A stretch of 64,000 bases of DNA from Microbacterium aoyamense (GTDB lineage Bacteria > Actinomycetota > Actinomycetes > Actinomycetales > Microbacteriaceae), in assembly GCF_023155855.1 (NCBI RefSeq), contig NZ_JAKNUT010000003.1:124001-188000 (forward strand), given 5' to 3'. Shown here piece after piece: positions 7,782 to 15,828 of the stretch. Position 1 is the stretch's first letter. Each line of letters begins with the position of its first letter. The notes below the pieces were generated by a model. The model saw nothing but the letters and a program-made list of their open reading frames with translations, was not told the DNA's origin and did not search any database. The translations under genes were made by a program, and so were the position numbers.

Positions 7782-8180
7782 ATGATCGCGATCATCGCCA
7801 CCGTGTTCGGCTCGCTCGCCGCGCTCCTCCACGTCTACATCTTCATCATGGAGAGCGTGCAGTGGACCCAGCCCCGCATCTGGAAGCGATTCGGCGTGAC
7901 AGACCAGGCCGCGGCCGAGACGACGAAGCCGATGGCGTACAACCAGGGTTTCTACAACCTCTTCCTCGCGATCGGCGCTGTCCTCGGAATGGTGCTCTTC
8001 TGGGCGGGCGGCGACGGAGCACCGGCCGACATCGCGGGGCGCGCGCTCGCGCTGTTCAGCCTCGGCTCGATGCTCGCGGCATCCCTCGTCCTCGTGACGT
8101 CGGGGCGCAAGTACCTCCGTCCGGCGCTCGTGCAGGGCACGTTCCCGCTCATCGGGTTCGTGCTGTTCTTCTTCGCCTGA
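7782..8180 (+). CDS. DUF1304 family small membrane protein, 132 aa
   Basis: Four hydrophobic segments are visible (IIATVFGSLAALLHVYIFI, FYNLFLAIGAVLGMVLFW, ALFSLGSMLAASLVLV, FPLIGFVLFFF) with the conserved block ESVQWTQPRIWKRFGV after the first helix, diagnostic for DUF1304. The family is an integral membrane protein of unknown function. ATG 7782 was chosen over upstream in-frame codons because the TATGGT hexamer lies six bases before it and because the first helix begins there. Confidence 0.85.
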   Translation: MIAIIATVFGSLAALLHVYIFIMESVQWTQPRIWKRFGVTDQAAAETTKPMAYNQGFYNLFLAIGAVLGMVLFWAGGDGAPADIAGRALALFSLGSMLAASLVLVTSGRKYLRPALVQGTFPLIGFVLFFFA

Positions 8181-8219
8181 CGGGCGACGCGCCTCGAACT
8201 CCGCTGTCGGAACCCGCGC

Positions 8220-8627
8220 TCAGGCGGCGAGGTGGAGTCCGCGCTTGTCCGTCGCGATACTGTCGCCGTCGGCGATCGTGATGTCGTCGCCGATGAGCGA
8301 GCCGATCGCGACGCGGGCGCCGCTGCCGACGTGCGTGCGCACGCCGATCTTCGATCCCGCGCCGATCGCGGCGCCGGAGCCCACGTACGCATGCGGCGCG
8401 ATATCGACGTTCGGCCCGATGACGGCATCCGCCTCGACCCACACTCCGCGTCCGATGTGCGCGCCCGCGGCGATCTGCACTCCCGGTTCCACGTATGCTC
8501 CGAGTTCGACGACGGCGGTCGGATGCACCTTCGCGCCGTGCGCGATCAAACCACGACCGTTGACGTGCTTGCGATAGCGCAGCGTCTCGCCACGGTCGTT
8601 CTCGATGTCGACGTAGTTCTTACCCAC
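8220..8627 (-). CDS. Left-handed beta-helix (hexapeptide repeat) protein, 135 aa
   Basis: Repeats of the form [V/I]-G-x-G-A-x run through most of the sequence (AHGAKVHPTAVVELGAYVEPGVQI, AHIGRGVWVEADAVIGP). They build a left-handed beta-helix like those of acyltransferases and gamma-carbonic anhydrases. There is no N-terminal catalytic domain and no clear acyl-transfer histidine, so activity cannot be assigned. Start GTG 8627 has GGAGGGG seven bases upstream. It converges with DUF1304 and diverges from the PucR gene. Confidence 0.75.
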   Translation of the reverse strand: MGKNYVDIENDRGETLRYRKHVNGRGLIAHGAKVHPTAVVELGAYVEPGVQIAAGAHIGRGVWVEADAVIGPNVDIAPHAYVGSGAAIGAGSKIGVRTHVGSGARVAIGSLIGDDITIADGDSIATDKRGLHLAA

Positions 8628-8749
8628 GGTCCCCTCCTGCGGCCCTGAATGGAGCCGAGTACAGGAATAACTGCATCCGGGCCGGATTCATTCCCGCCTC
8701 TACCGATCATTCGTCGTGGGGCGTCCCGCGGATGGGGAACCGTTCGATC

Positions 8750-8761
8750 GGACAGATCGTC
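8750..8761 (+). promoter_or_regulatory. GGACAGATCGTC string abutting the PucR promoter
   Basis: The 12-mer ends one base before the -10 hexamer TAGGCT (8762-8767). Together with preceding bases it forms an inverted repeat CGATC-GGACA-GATCG (8745-8759). The same 12-mer recurs at 25495-25506 upstream of the amine operon. It is a candidate operator for PucR autoregulation. Confidence 0.35.
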
Positions 8762-8767
8762 TAGGCT
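8762..8767 (+). promoter_or_regulatory. -10 hexamer TAGGCT of the pucR-like gene
   Basis: It matches TANNNT and lies 35 bases before ATG 8803, so this transcript would carry a short leader of about 29 bases, unlike its leaderless neighbours. Confidence 0.45.
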
Positions 8768-8802
8768 GATCGCGCCCGCCTTCCACAGCAGAATCGGACG
8801 CG

Positions 8803-10470
8803 ATGGTTCCCGAACGTCGTCAAGAACGCAACATCCATACGGAACGTCCGGTGAGCAGAGCCGCTCACGAGATCCTTCCGACGGTACGTGAGGTGCTCGC
8901 GCTGGATGCCGTTGCGCAGGGGGTGCCCGAAGTGCTCGTCGGAGACGACGCACTCGACGCGCGCGTGCGCTGGCTGCACGTGTCCGACAGCGCCGGCGTC
9001 GCGCGGCTGCTCGACGGGGGAGAGCTGCTGTTGTCTACCGGGTCGGCGTGGCCGACGGGGGATGACGCGCTCCGCGAGTTCGTGGGCGGGCTCGCCGACG
9101 CGGGGCTGTCGGGCGTGATCCTCGAGCTCGGCACTCACTTCGAGACGGCACCCGCGGCGCTCGTCGAGGAGGCGGGAGTCCGCGGCGTCGCGCTCATCGT
9201 GCTGCACCGCGAGCTGAAGTTCGTCACCGTCACCGAGGCCGTGCACGGACGGATCATCTCGGGACAGACCGAGGCGCTGCGTGCGCGTGACGAGGTCCGC
9301 GAGCGGTTCACGATGCTCGCGCTGCGCGGTTCGCCAGCGGACTTCATCGTGCAGCAGCTCGCCCAGACCCTCGGTGCGCCTGTCGTGCTCGAGAACCGCG
9401 CGCACGAGGTGATCTCGGCCGAAGTGCCGCTCGCGCTGCAGGAGGAGCTCTTCACCGAGTGGGAACTGCGATCGCGCTCCGCGCATCGTCGGGTCGACCA
9501 GCGTCGCGAGCGCGGAGGAGTTCCGACGCCCGACGAGTGGCTCGTCGTGCCGGTCGAGGCCCGCGGCATCCGGTGGGGGCACCTCGTGCTGCTGCCCGGG
9601 CCGGCGCACGCGGCGGGCCGTTCGGCGGTTCTCGAACAGGCGGCGATCGCGCTCGCCGTGGGTCGTCTCGCCGACGGAGAGAACGACGAGTGGGGTCGCA
9701 TCAGCCGTCGTCGCCTCGTCGACGGTCTGCTCGCCGGGCGGTTCGCCGGCGCGGGTGGTGCGGCGGCGCGCCTGGAGGCCGCGGGGCTTCCGCTGCGTGG
9801 TGCGCAGCTCTACGGCATCGTGGCGGTGGGCGCGACGGTGACGGCAGAGGCGGTGGATGCCGCGGCCCGCTCGCTGCGTGGCCGCGCCATCGTGGGCTCG
9901 CCCCCCGAGGGATTCGGTGCCGCGGCCGCGACCGTGCTGCTCTCGCTTCCGCGCGACGTCGGCTTCGACGATGCCGTAGCGATGCGGTTCGGCCGCGGGA
10001 TCGTCGAGTCCGGACCGGACGCGGATCGTCTCGTGCTCGCCGTCGGCCAGAAGGCGGACGGCGTCGAGCCGGCGATCGTCTCGCTGCACGAAGCCGTCGA
10101 CCTCGCACGGGGGAGGCGTCGGCGCACGGGTGCGGGACCTCACCTCCGACGTGCCGAGGACCGCCCCCTCGTGCAGCTCATGACGGCGCTGCGCGGTGAC
10201 CATCGCGTGATCGAGCACGGCGAACGGATGCTCGCGCCCCTCATCGAGCACGACCTCGCGCGCGGCGGAGACCTGCTCGATGTGCTCGAGGCGATGCTCG
10301 CGCATCCGGGCAACCGGACGGCTGCGGCATCCGCCTCTCACCTCTCGCGTTCCGTCTTCTATCAGCGCCTCGCGCTCATCGAAGAGCTCCTCGCGGTCGA
10401 TCTCGACGATGGCGAGACGCAGACGGCGCTGCACATCGCGCTGCTCGTGCGGCGGTCGGCCGGGCGCTGA
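8803..10470 (+). CDS. PucR family transcriptional regulator, 555 aa
   Basis: The N-terminal PucR domain is at about residues 20-145 (TVREVLALDAVAQGVPEVLVG, RLLDGGELLLSTG). A GGDEF-like central part follows, and the C-terminal PucR helix-turn-helix is at about 490-550 (NRTAAASASHLSRSVFYQRLALIEELL, then ETQTALHIALLV). Family members control purine, allantoin, pyrimidine and amino-acid catabolism in response to small ligands. ATG 8803 gives full length; GTG 8851 is an alternative start. No catabolic gene is adjacent, but two nitrogen-scavenging operons lie at 17618-25354 and 44677-54692 and share candidate operator sequences. Confidence 0.88.
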   Translation: MVPERRQERNIHTERPVSRAAHEILPTVREVLALDAVAQGVPEVLVGDDALDARVRWLHVSDSAGVARLLDGGELLLSTGSAWPTGDDALREFVGGLADAGLSGVILELGTHFETAPAALVEEAGVRGVALIVLHRELKFVTVTEAVHGRIISGQTEALRARDEVRERFTMLALRGSPADFIVQQLAQTLGAPVVLENRAHEVISAEVPLALQEELFTEWELRSRSAHRRVDQRRERGGVPTPDEWLVVPVEARGIRWGHLVLLPGPAHAAGRSAVLEQAAIALAVGRLADGENDEWGRISRRRLVDGLLAGRFAGAGGAAARLEAAGLPLRGAQLYGIVAVGATVTAEAVDAAARSLRGRAIVGSPPEGFGAAAATVLLSLPRDVGFDDAVAMRFGRGIVESGPDADRLVLAVGQKADGVEPAIVSLHEAVDLARGRRRRTGAGPHLRRAEDRPLVQLMTALRGDHRVIEHGERMLAPLIEHDLARGGDLLDVLEAMLAHPGNRTAAASASHLSRSVFYQRLALIEELLAVDLDDGETQTALHIALLVRRSAGR

Positions 10471-10471
10471 T

Positions 10472-10741
10472 TCAGCCGGCCCTCTGCGAACCGGCTCGCG
10501 GCTCGAAGAGATCGAGCGTCAGGCCTTCGAGGAGCCGGCCGGGCTCGACGTCCAGCGCGACCGCGATGCGCATGAGGTTGTGGATGTTCGGCAGCGAGCG
10601 TCCGCTCTCGTAGCTGCGGATGTTCGACGAGTCGATGCCCGTCGTCGCGGCGAGCTGATCGTGCGTCATCGTGTACGTGCGGCGCGTCTCGGCGATGCGC
10701 GCGCCGACATGTGCGGCGGCAGCGGATGCGACTCGAGCCAT
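10472..10741 (-). CDS. XRE family helix-turn-helix regulator, 89 aa
   Basis: A short protein that is almost entirely one HTH_XRE domain (ARIAETRRTYTMTHDQLAA, SNIRSYESGRSLPNI, LMRIAVALDVEPGRLLEG). It has the size and shape of controller proteins of restriction-modification systems. It is divergent from the Type ISP-like gene with 70 bases between start codons, so it could time expression of the nuclease and methyltransferase. It converges with the PucR gene, one base apart. It could also serve an unrelated role. Confidence 0.8.
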   Translation of the reverse strand: MARVASAAAAHVGARIAETRRTYTMTHDQLAATTGIDSSNIRSYESGRSLPNIHNLMRIAVALDVEPGRLLEGLTLDLFEPRAGSQRAG

Positions 10742-10761
10742 CCATCAAGCGTCGTTATCGG

Positions 10762-10806
10762 CAGGTTGTCGTGCCAGGGTGAAAGTCCACGGGTACCAGT
10801 AACCTG
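10762..10806. promoter_or_regulatory. Divergent control region with CAGGTT/AACCTG inverted arms
   Basis: Between the XRE and Type ISP-like genes, arms CAGGTT (10762-10767) and AACCTG (10801-10806) are inverted repeats. The right arm overlaps the -10 hexamer TAACCT (10800-10805) of the large gene. This is a candidate operator for the XRE protein. Confidence 0.35.
10800..10805 (+). promoter_or_regulatory. -10 hexamer TAACCT, leaderless geometry
   Basis: It ends six bases before ATG 10812 of the Type ISP-like enzyme gene. No Shine-Dalgarno fits. Confidence 0.55.
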
Positions 10807-10811
10807 ATCGA

Positions 10812-13800
10812 ATGTCAGACGCTCTTCCCGCCCCCGACGCAGCGCACGGCCCTGGCGAGGACGGCACCGCAGGCACGACGCTCGATGCGCTGCTGAGCGA
10901 GTTCCGCGCACTTGCCGACAGCAAGCGCATGAGCGGCAACTACCTCGAGCAGCTCGCGCGGCACTACCTCACCGTCGAGCCGTTGTGGGCGGATCAGCTC
11001 GGCGACGTGTGGCTCTGGAAGGACTGGCCGGGGCGCGAGGGGCGTCCCGACACAGGCATCGATCTGGTCGCCGAGATCCACGGCGGTGGTCTCCTGGCCG
11101 TCCAGGTCAAGTTCTTCCGTGAAGAGCACCGCATGCAGAAAGGCGATCTGGACTCTTTCTTCGAGGCTTTGGGCCGCGAGCCGTTCACGGAAGGTCTCGT
11201 GATCGACACCACCAGTGCGCCGTGGTCGGCGAACGCCGAGGAAGCCCTCAAGAATCGGTCCAAGCCGGTGCGGCGCATCTCGCTCGACGAGCTGCGGCAC
11301 AGCGCGGTGGACTGGTCGACCTATGAGTTGCTCAACCCCCAGACAGCGCCGGAGCGTCACGCACGAAAGACGCTTCGCGTCCATCAGCACGAGGCCGTCC
11401 GAGCGGTGATGGAGGGATTGACCACCGCCGAGCTGGATCGCGGCAAACTGATCATGGCCTGCGGAACCGGCAAGACATTCACGGCGCTCAAGCTCGCGGA
11501 GCGGTGGACGAACGAACGTGCGGGTGGCGCGGCATCCATCCTCTTCATGGTTCCGTCGCTCGCGCTGCTTCAGCAGAGCCTTGATGAGTGGTCGCGCGAG
11601 CGTGATCCCGAGATGGGGTTCCGGGCGTTCGCGGTCGGCTCGGACACGAACATCGGACGCCGCAAGAACAACGACCTCACGAGCGTCCTCATGGAGGACC
11701 TCGGTGCTCCCGCGACCACCGACGGGGCGAAGCTCGCCGCGCTCCTCGGTGACGTCGAAGAGGAGCACGAGGGCATGACGGTCGTGTTCTCGACGTACCA
11801 GTCCATCGATGCGGTGGCCGAGGCCCAGCGTCTGCGCGGCGACCGGTTCGACCTGGTGATCTGCGACGAGGCTCACCGCACGACGGGCGTCACGCTCGCC
11901 GGTGACGACGAGTCCGACTTCGTCAAGGTCCACGACGACGGGGTGATCCCGGCCGACAGACGGGTCTACATGACGGCAACGCCGCGGATCTTCGCGCCGG
12001 AAGTCAAGAACGCGGCTCGACAGAAGGATGCGGAGCTCGTCTCTATGGACGACGAGGCGCTCTTCGGCCCGGTGCTCTACCGCATCGGTTTCGACGAAGC
12101 CGTGCGCAAGGGGCTCCTGTCGGACTACAAGGTGATCGTGCTCGGGGTGAGCGAGGACGAGATCATCGAGGGCCTTCAGCAGGAGCTCGCGGATGGTGGA
12201 CGCGAACTGCAGGTCACCGATGTGGCGAAGCTCATCGGGTGCTGGAACGCGCTCGCGAAGCGCAACGCCGGTCTCATCGCCGACGGGTTCGGCGCAGACG
12301 TCACGCCTATGCGGCGTGCGGTCGCCTTCGCGAAGGACATCGCGAGCTCGACGAAGGTCGCGGGAGACTTCGAGGAACTGGTCGACGGATACCTGTCGAA
12401 CATCGAGAACGAGGACGCGACCGACGACCTGACGGTGCAGGCGCGCCACGTCGACGGGACGATGAACGCCACCATTCGCGGTGAGCATCTCGACTGGCTC
12501 AAGGCAGCTCCCGAAGAAGATCCGTTCGGGCGCCCTGTGGCGCGCGTGCTGACCAATGCTCGCTGTCTGAGCGAGGGCGTCGACGTGCCGAGTCTCGACG
12601 CCGTGCTGTTCCTCAGCCCGCGCAACAGTCAAGTGGATGTCGTGCAGGCGGTCGGGCGTGTCATGCGCCGCGCCGAGGGCAAGCGTCTGGGCTACATCGT
12701 GTTGCCCATCGCGATCCCGGCGGGGGTTTCGCCCGAGCAGGCGCTGAACGACAACGAGCGGTACAAGGTCGTGTGGCAAGTGCTGCAGGCGCTTCGGGCG
12801 CACGATGAGCGACTGGATGCCGCGATCAACCAGTCGGCATTCACTGGCAAGCTGCCCGAGCAGGTGGTCATCGACCGGGTGTCGCTCGCCCCGGCCAAGC
12901 CCCGGACCTCGTCGCCGTTCGAGGAACCGGTCGATTCGACAATGACACCGAGCGGGCCCTCTCACCTTGCACCCACACTCCCGGGGCTGACGTCCAACGC
13001 GGCAGCGTGGAAGGACTCGGTCTACGCGAAGCTCGTCGCGAAGGTCGGCGATCGAATGTACTGGGACGACTGGGCCGGCGACATCGCTGACATCGCCCGC
13101 CGGTTCATCTCGCTCATCGCCGTTCACGTGTCTGCCACAGATGGCGAGGACACCCCGTTCGCTCGCTTCGTCGCGGCCCTGCGCGCGACGGTCAATCCCG
13201 ATATCACCGAACCGGAGGCGATCGAGCTCCTTGCGCAGCACCTCATCACCAAGCCGGTGTTCGAGGCGATGTTCCCCGAGGGCACGTTCACGCAGGAGAA
13301 CCCGGTCTCTGTAGCCATGGAGCATGTCCTCGACACGTTCAGCGACAACGAGGCGTTCGCGCGCGAGCGCGAGCCGCTCGACGCGTTCTATGCGCGCGTG
13401 ACGGAGCGCATCCGCAACCTCGACTCCGTCGCCGCGAAGCAGCAGATGCTCGTCACCCTGTACGACAAGTTCTTCACCAAGGCGTTCCCCCTTCTCGCCG
13501 ACCGGATGGGGATCGTCTTCACGCCCGTCGAGGTGGTCGACTACATCCTTCGATCGGCAGACGCCGCGTTCTTCCAGCACTTCGGCAAGCGCCTGAGCGA
13601 CGAGGGAGTCAACATTCTCGAGCCGTTCGCCGGTACGGGCACGTTCCTCACGCGGTTGATGCAGACGGGCCTGATCCGGCCTGAGGATCTGACGCGCAAG
13701 TACTCCAGCGAGCTGTTCGCGAACGAGATCGTGCTGCTGAGTTACTACATCGCTGCTGTGAACATCGAAAGCGTGTATCGCGAACTGTGCGCCGAGCACG

Positions 13801-15794
13801 GTGTCGAGCCGGCCGATGGCGGGTTCGCCGGGATCAGCCTCACCGACACGTTCGCGATGGACGAGCGCGACAGCCAGCTCGCCGGGGGAGTCTTCCCCGA
13901 CAACACGGCTCGCCTCGAGAAGCAGCGCGCGACGAAGATCGATGTGATCGTCATGAACCCGCCGTACCGGGCCGGACAGGCGAGCGCGAACGACGGCAGC
14001 CAGAACGCGAAGTACGAGAAGGTGGATGCCGCTATCAAGGCGTCGTACGTCGCGCGCTCGACTGCGAGCAACCTCAACGGGCTGTACGACTCGTACTACC
14101 GGGCGCTCCGCTGGGCCACAGACCGCCTCAGGGGGGACGGCGTCATCGCCTTCGTGTCGAACTCCGGATTCATCGATGGGGGGACGGCTGACGGAGTGCG
14201 CCTGAGCTGGGTGGACGAGTTCAGCGACGTCATCGTTTACGACTTGCGAGGCAACCAACGAAAGAAGAACTGGCAGGCGGAGGGGGGAAAGATATTCGGG
14301 GAGGGGAGCCAGACCGGGGTTGCGATCACCATCTTGATCAAACGAGTCGATCATGAGGGTGCTGCCCGCGTGCACTACCGCGACATTGGCGACTTCTTGA
14401 GCGCAGAAGACAAACTGGATCGGCTCGGAAAAGAGCGATCGCTCTCGGGTACGGAGTTCGATCTCCTCGCGCCGAACGAGGTCGGAGATTGGATCAACCT
14501 GCGGGACGAGCGGTTCGCTCACTACCAGCCGGTTGGTCACAAGGCGACAAAGGGACGCGAGACAACGCCGGCGGTCTTTCGCGAGTTCTCGAATGGTCTG
14601 AAGACGAACCGTGACACCTGGGTGTACGCCTTCGGCGCGGGCCAACTCCGAGCGAACGTCCGTCGTCACGTCGATCACTTGAACTCAGAGCGGATCCGCG
14701 TTCACGCACTCATCGCCGGTGGTGCAGCAATGCCGGTCGAGAAGCTGCTCGTTCGCGATTCGAGCCTCGGATCGTGGTCGCGGCCCAACCTCGCCGACCT
14801 GCAGCGAAACCGGGAGACAGTGCTCGACCGGTCAGGATTCAGCGTCGCGCAGTATCGCCCGTTTGTTCGGCAACATGTCTACCTCGATCGCACTGCGCGA
14901 CTTAACGAGATGCTGTACCAGATACCGCGCATCTGGCCGACTATGGAGCACGCGAACCTTGCGATGGCTGTGAACGCCGATGGGCGCCTCGCGACGCCAC
15001 CACTTATGATCAGACTCCTCGCTGATCTGCATGTGAATGGAGACGCACAACTCTTCCCGCGCTACACATGGGAACTCGCCACCGCCCCGGATGGGGCGCT
15101 GAACCTCGAGGCGCTTGCCACGGCATCCGACGATCTCGTTGTCGACGGCTATCGTCGGGTCGACAACGTCACCGACACCACGCTCGCCACCTACCAAGCG
15201 GTGCACGGCGATGCGATCACGAAAGACGACATCTTCTACGGCATCTATGCGCTCCTGCATCACCCGACCTACCGAGAGACGTACGCCGCTGACCTGCAGA
15301 AGATGCTGCCGCGCATCCCTCAGGTCGAGGACTTCGCTGAGTACGCCCGCATCGGGCGAGCTCTGGCGGATCTGCACCTCGACTACGAGTCCGTCGAGCC
15401 CTATCCGCTCGTCGAGGAACTCTCGCTCACAGCGCCCGAGGATCCCTTCGAGCGCTACCGCATCGACAAGCTGTCGTGGCTCTCGCGCAAGGACCACACC
15501 GGCATCCGCTACAACGCACACCTGACGATCAGGGGGATTCCGGAGACCGAAGCCGAGTATCGCGTCGGAGGCCGAAGCCCGCTCGAGTGGGTGATCGACC
15601 GGTTCATGATCAAGACGGACAAGGCTTCGGGCATCGTCAACGACCCGAACGCCTGGCTGCGTGAGCACGACGATCCTCGCTACGTCGTGGATCTGATCCG
15701 ATCACTCGTGACGGTAAGTCTCGAGACCCAGCGGCTTATCGCCGAGCTGCCCGACTTCACCATCATCGAGGACCCTCTGCCTGTGGACAATTAA
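10812..15794 (+). CDS. Single-chain restriction-modification enzyme, Type ISP-like (nuclease-helicase-methyltransferase), 1660 aa
   Basis: One polypeptide carries all activities in the order seen in LlaGI/LlaBIII-type enzymes. An Mrr-like nuclease has Asp84, Gln98 and Lys100 (GIDLVAE, AVQVKFF). A superfamily 2 helicase/translocase has Walker A CGTGKT with Lys221, DEAH at 352-355, motif III MTATPR and motif VI QAVGRVMRR. An N6-adenine methyltransferase has motif I FAGTGTF (from 939) and NPPY (1049-1052). The last about 500 residues hold the target-recognition domain. Such enzymes methylate one strand of an asymmetric site and cut unmodified DNA after convergent translocation, giving phage defence. 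No separate specificity or methylase gene is needed. Length fits the family (about 1,600). Confidence 0.92.
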   Translation: MSDALPAPDAAHGPGEDGTAGTTLDALLSEFRALADSKRMSGNYLEQLARHYLTVEPLWADQLGDVWLWKDWPGREGRPDTGIDLVAEIHGGGLLAVQVKFFREEHRMQKGDLDSFFEALGREPFTEGLVIDTTSAPWSANAEEALKNRSKPVRRISLDELRHSAVDWSTYELLNPQTAPERHARKTLRVHQHEAVRAVMEGLTTAELDRGKLIMACGTGKTFTALKLAERWTNERAGGAASILFMVPSLALLQQSLDEWSRERDPEMGFRAFAVGSDTNIGRRKNNDLTSVLMEDLGAPATTDGAKLAALLGDVEEEHEGMTVVFSTYQSIDAVAEAQRLRGDRFDLVICDEAHRTTGVTLAGDDESDFVKVHDDGVIPADRRVYMTATPRIFAPEVKNAARQKDAELVSMDDEALFGPVLYRIGFDEAVRKGLLSDYKVIVLGVSEDEIIEGLQQELADGGRELQVTDVAKLIGCWNALAKRNAGLIADGFGADVTPMRRAVAFAKDIASSTKVAGDFEELVDGYLSNIENEDATDDLTVQARHVDGTMNATIRGEHLDWLKAAPEEDPFGRPVARVLTNARCLSEGVDVPSLDAVLFLSPRNSQVDVVQAVGRVMRRAEGKRLGYIVLPIAIPAGVSPEQALNDNERYKVVWQVLQALRAHDERLDAAINQSAFTGKLPEQVVIDRVSLAPAKPRTSSPFEEPVDSTMTPSGPSHLAPTLPGLTSNAAAWKDSVYAKLVAKVGDRMYWDDWAGDIADIARRFISLIAVHVSATDGEDTPFARFVAALRATVNPDITEPEAIELLAQHLITKPVFEAMFPEGTFTQENPVSVAMEHVLDTFSDNEAFAREREPLDAFYARVTERIRNLDSVAAKQQMLVTLYDKFFTKAFPLLADRMGIVFTPVEVVDYILRSADAAFFQHFGKRLSDEGVNILEPFAGTGTFLTRLMQTGLIRPEDLTRKYSSELFANEIVLLSYYIAAVNIESVYRELCAEHGVEPADGGFAGISLTDTFAMDERDSQLAGGVFPDNTARLEKQRATKIDVIVMNPPYRAGQASANDGSQNAKYEKVDAAIKASYVARSTASNLNGLYDSYYRALRWATDRLRGDGVIAFVSNSGFIDGGTADGVRLSWVDEFSDVIVYDLRGNQRKKNWQAEGGKIFGEGSQTGVAITILIKRVDHEGAARVHYRDIGDFLSAEDKLDRLGKERSLSGTEFDLLAPNEVGDWINLRDERFAHYQPVGHKATKGRETTPAVFREFSNGLKTNRDTWVYAFGAGQLRANVRRHVDHLNSERIRVHALIAGGAAMPVEKLLVRDSSLGSWSRPNLADLQRNRETVLDRSGFSVAQYRPFVRQHVYLDRTARLNEMLYQIPRIWPTMEHANLAMAVNADGRLATPPLMIRLLADLHVNGDAQLFPRYTWELATAPDGALNLEALATASDDLVVDGYRRVDNVTDTTLATYQAVHGDAITKDDIFYGIYALLHHPTYRETYAADLQKMLPRIPQVEDFAEYARIGRALADLHLDYESVEPYPLVEELSLTAPEDPFERYRIDKLSWLSRKDHTGIRYNAHLTIRGIPETEAEYRVGGRSPLEWVIDRFMIKTDKASGIVNDPNAWLREHDDPRYVVDLIRSLVTVSLETQRLIAELPDFTIIEDPLPVDN

Positions 15795-15816
15795 TTCGAA
15801 TGTCTGCGCTCCACGG

Positions 15817-15822
15817 CATACT
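15817..15822 (+). promoter_or_regulatory. -10 hexamer CATACT, leaderless geometry
   Basis: It ends six bases before ATG 15829 of the HNH gene, so this gene has its own promoter after the restriction enzyme. Confidence 0.5.
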
Positions 15823-15828
15823 TGAAGA

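Noticed and set aside
10815..14678. Long minus-strand open frame opposite the Type ISP-like gene
   Set aside because: Low-complexity Arg/Leu/Val/Glu composition without motifs. The plus strand has the full set of nuclease, helicase and methyltransferase motifs.
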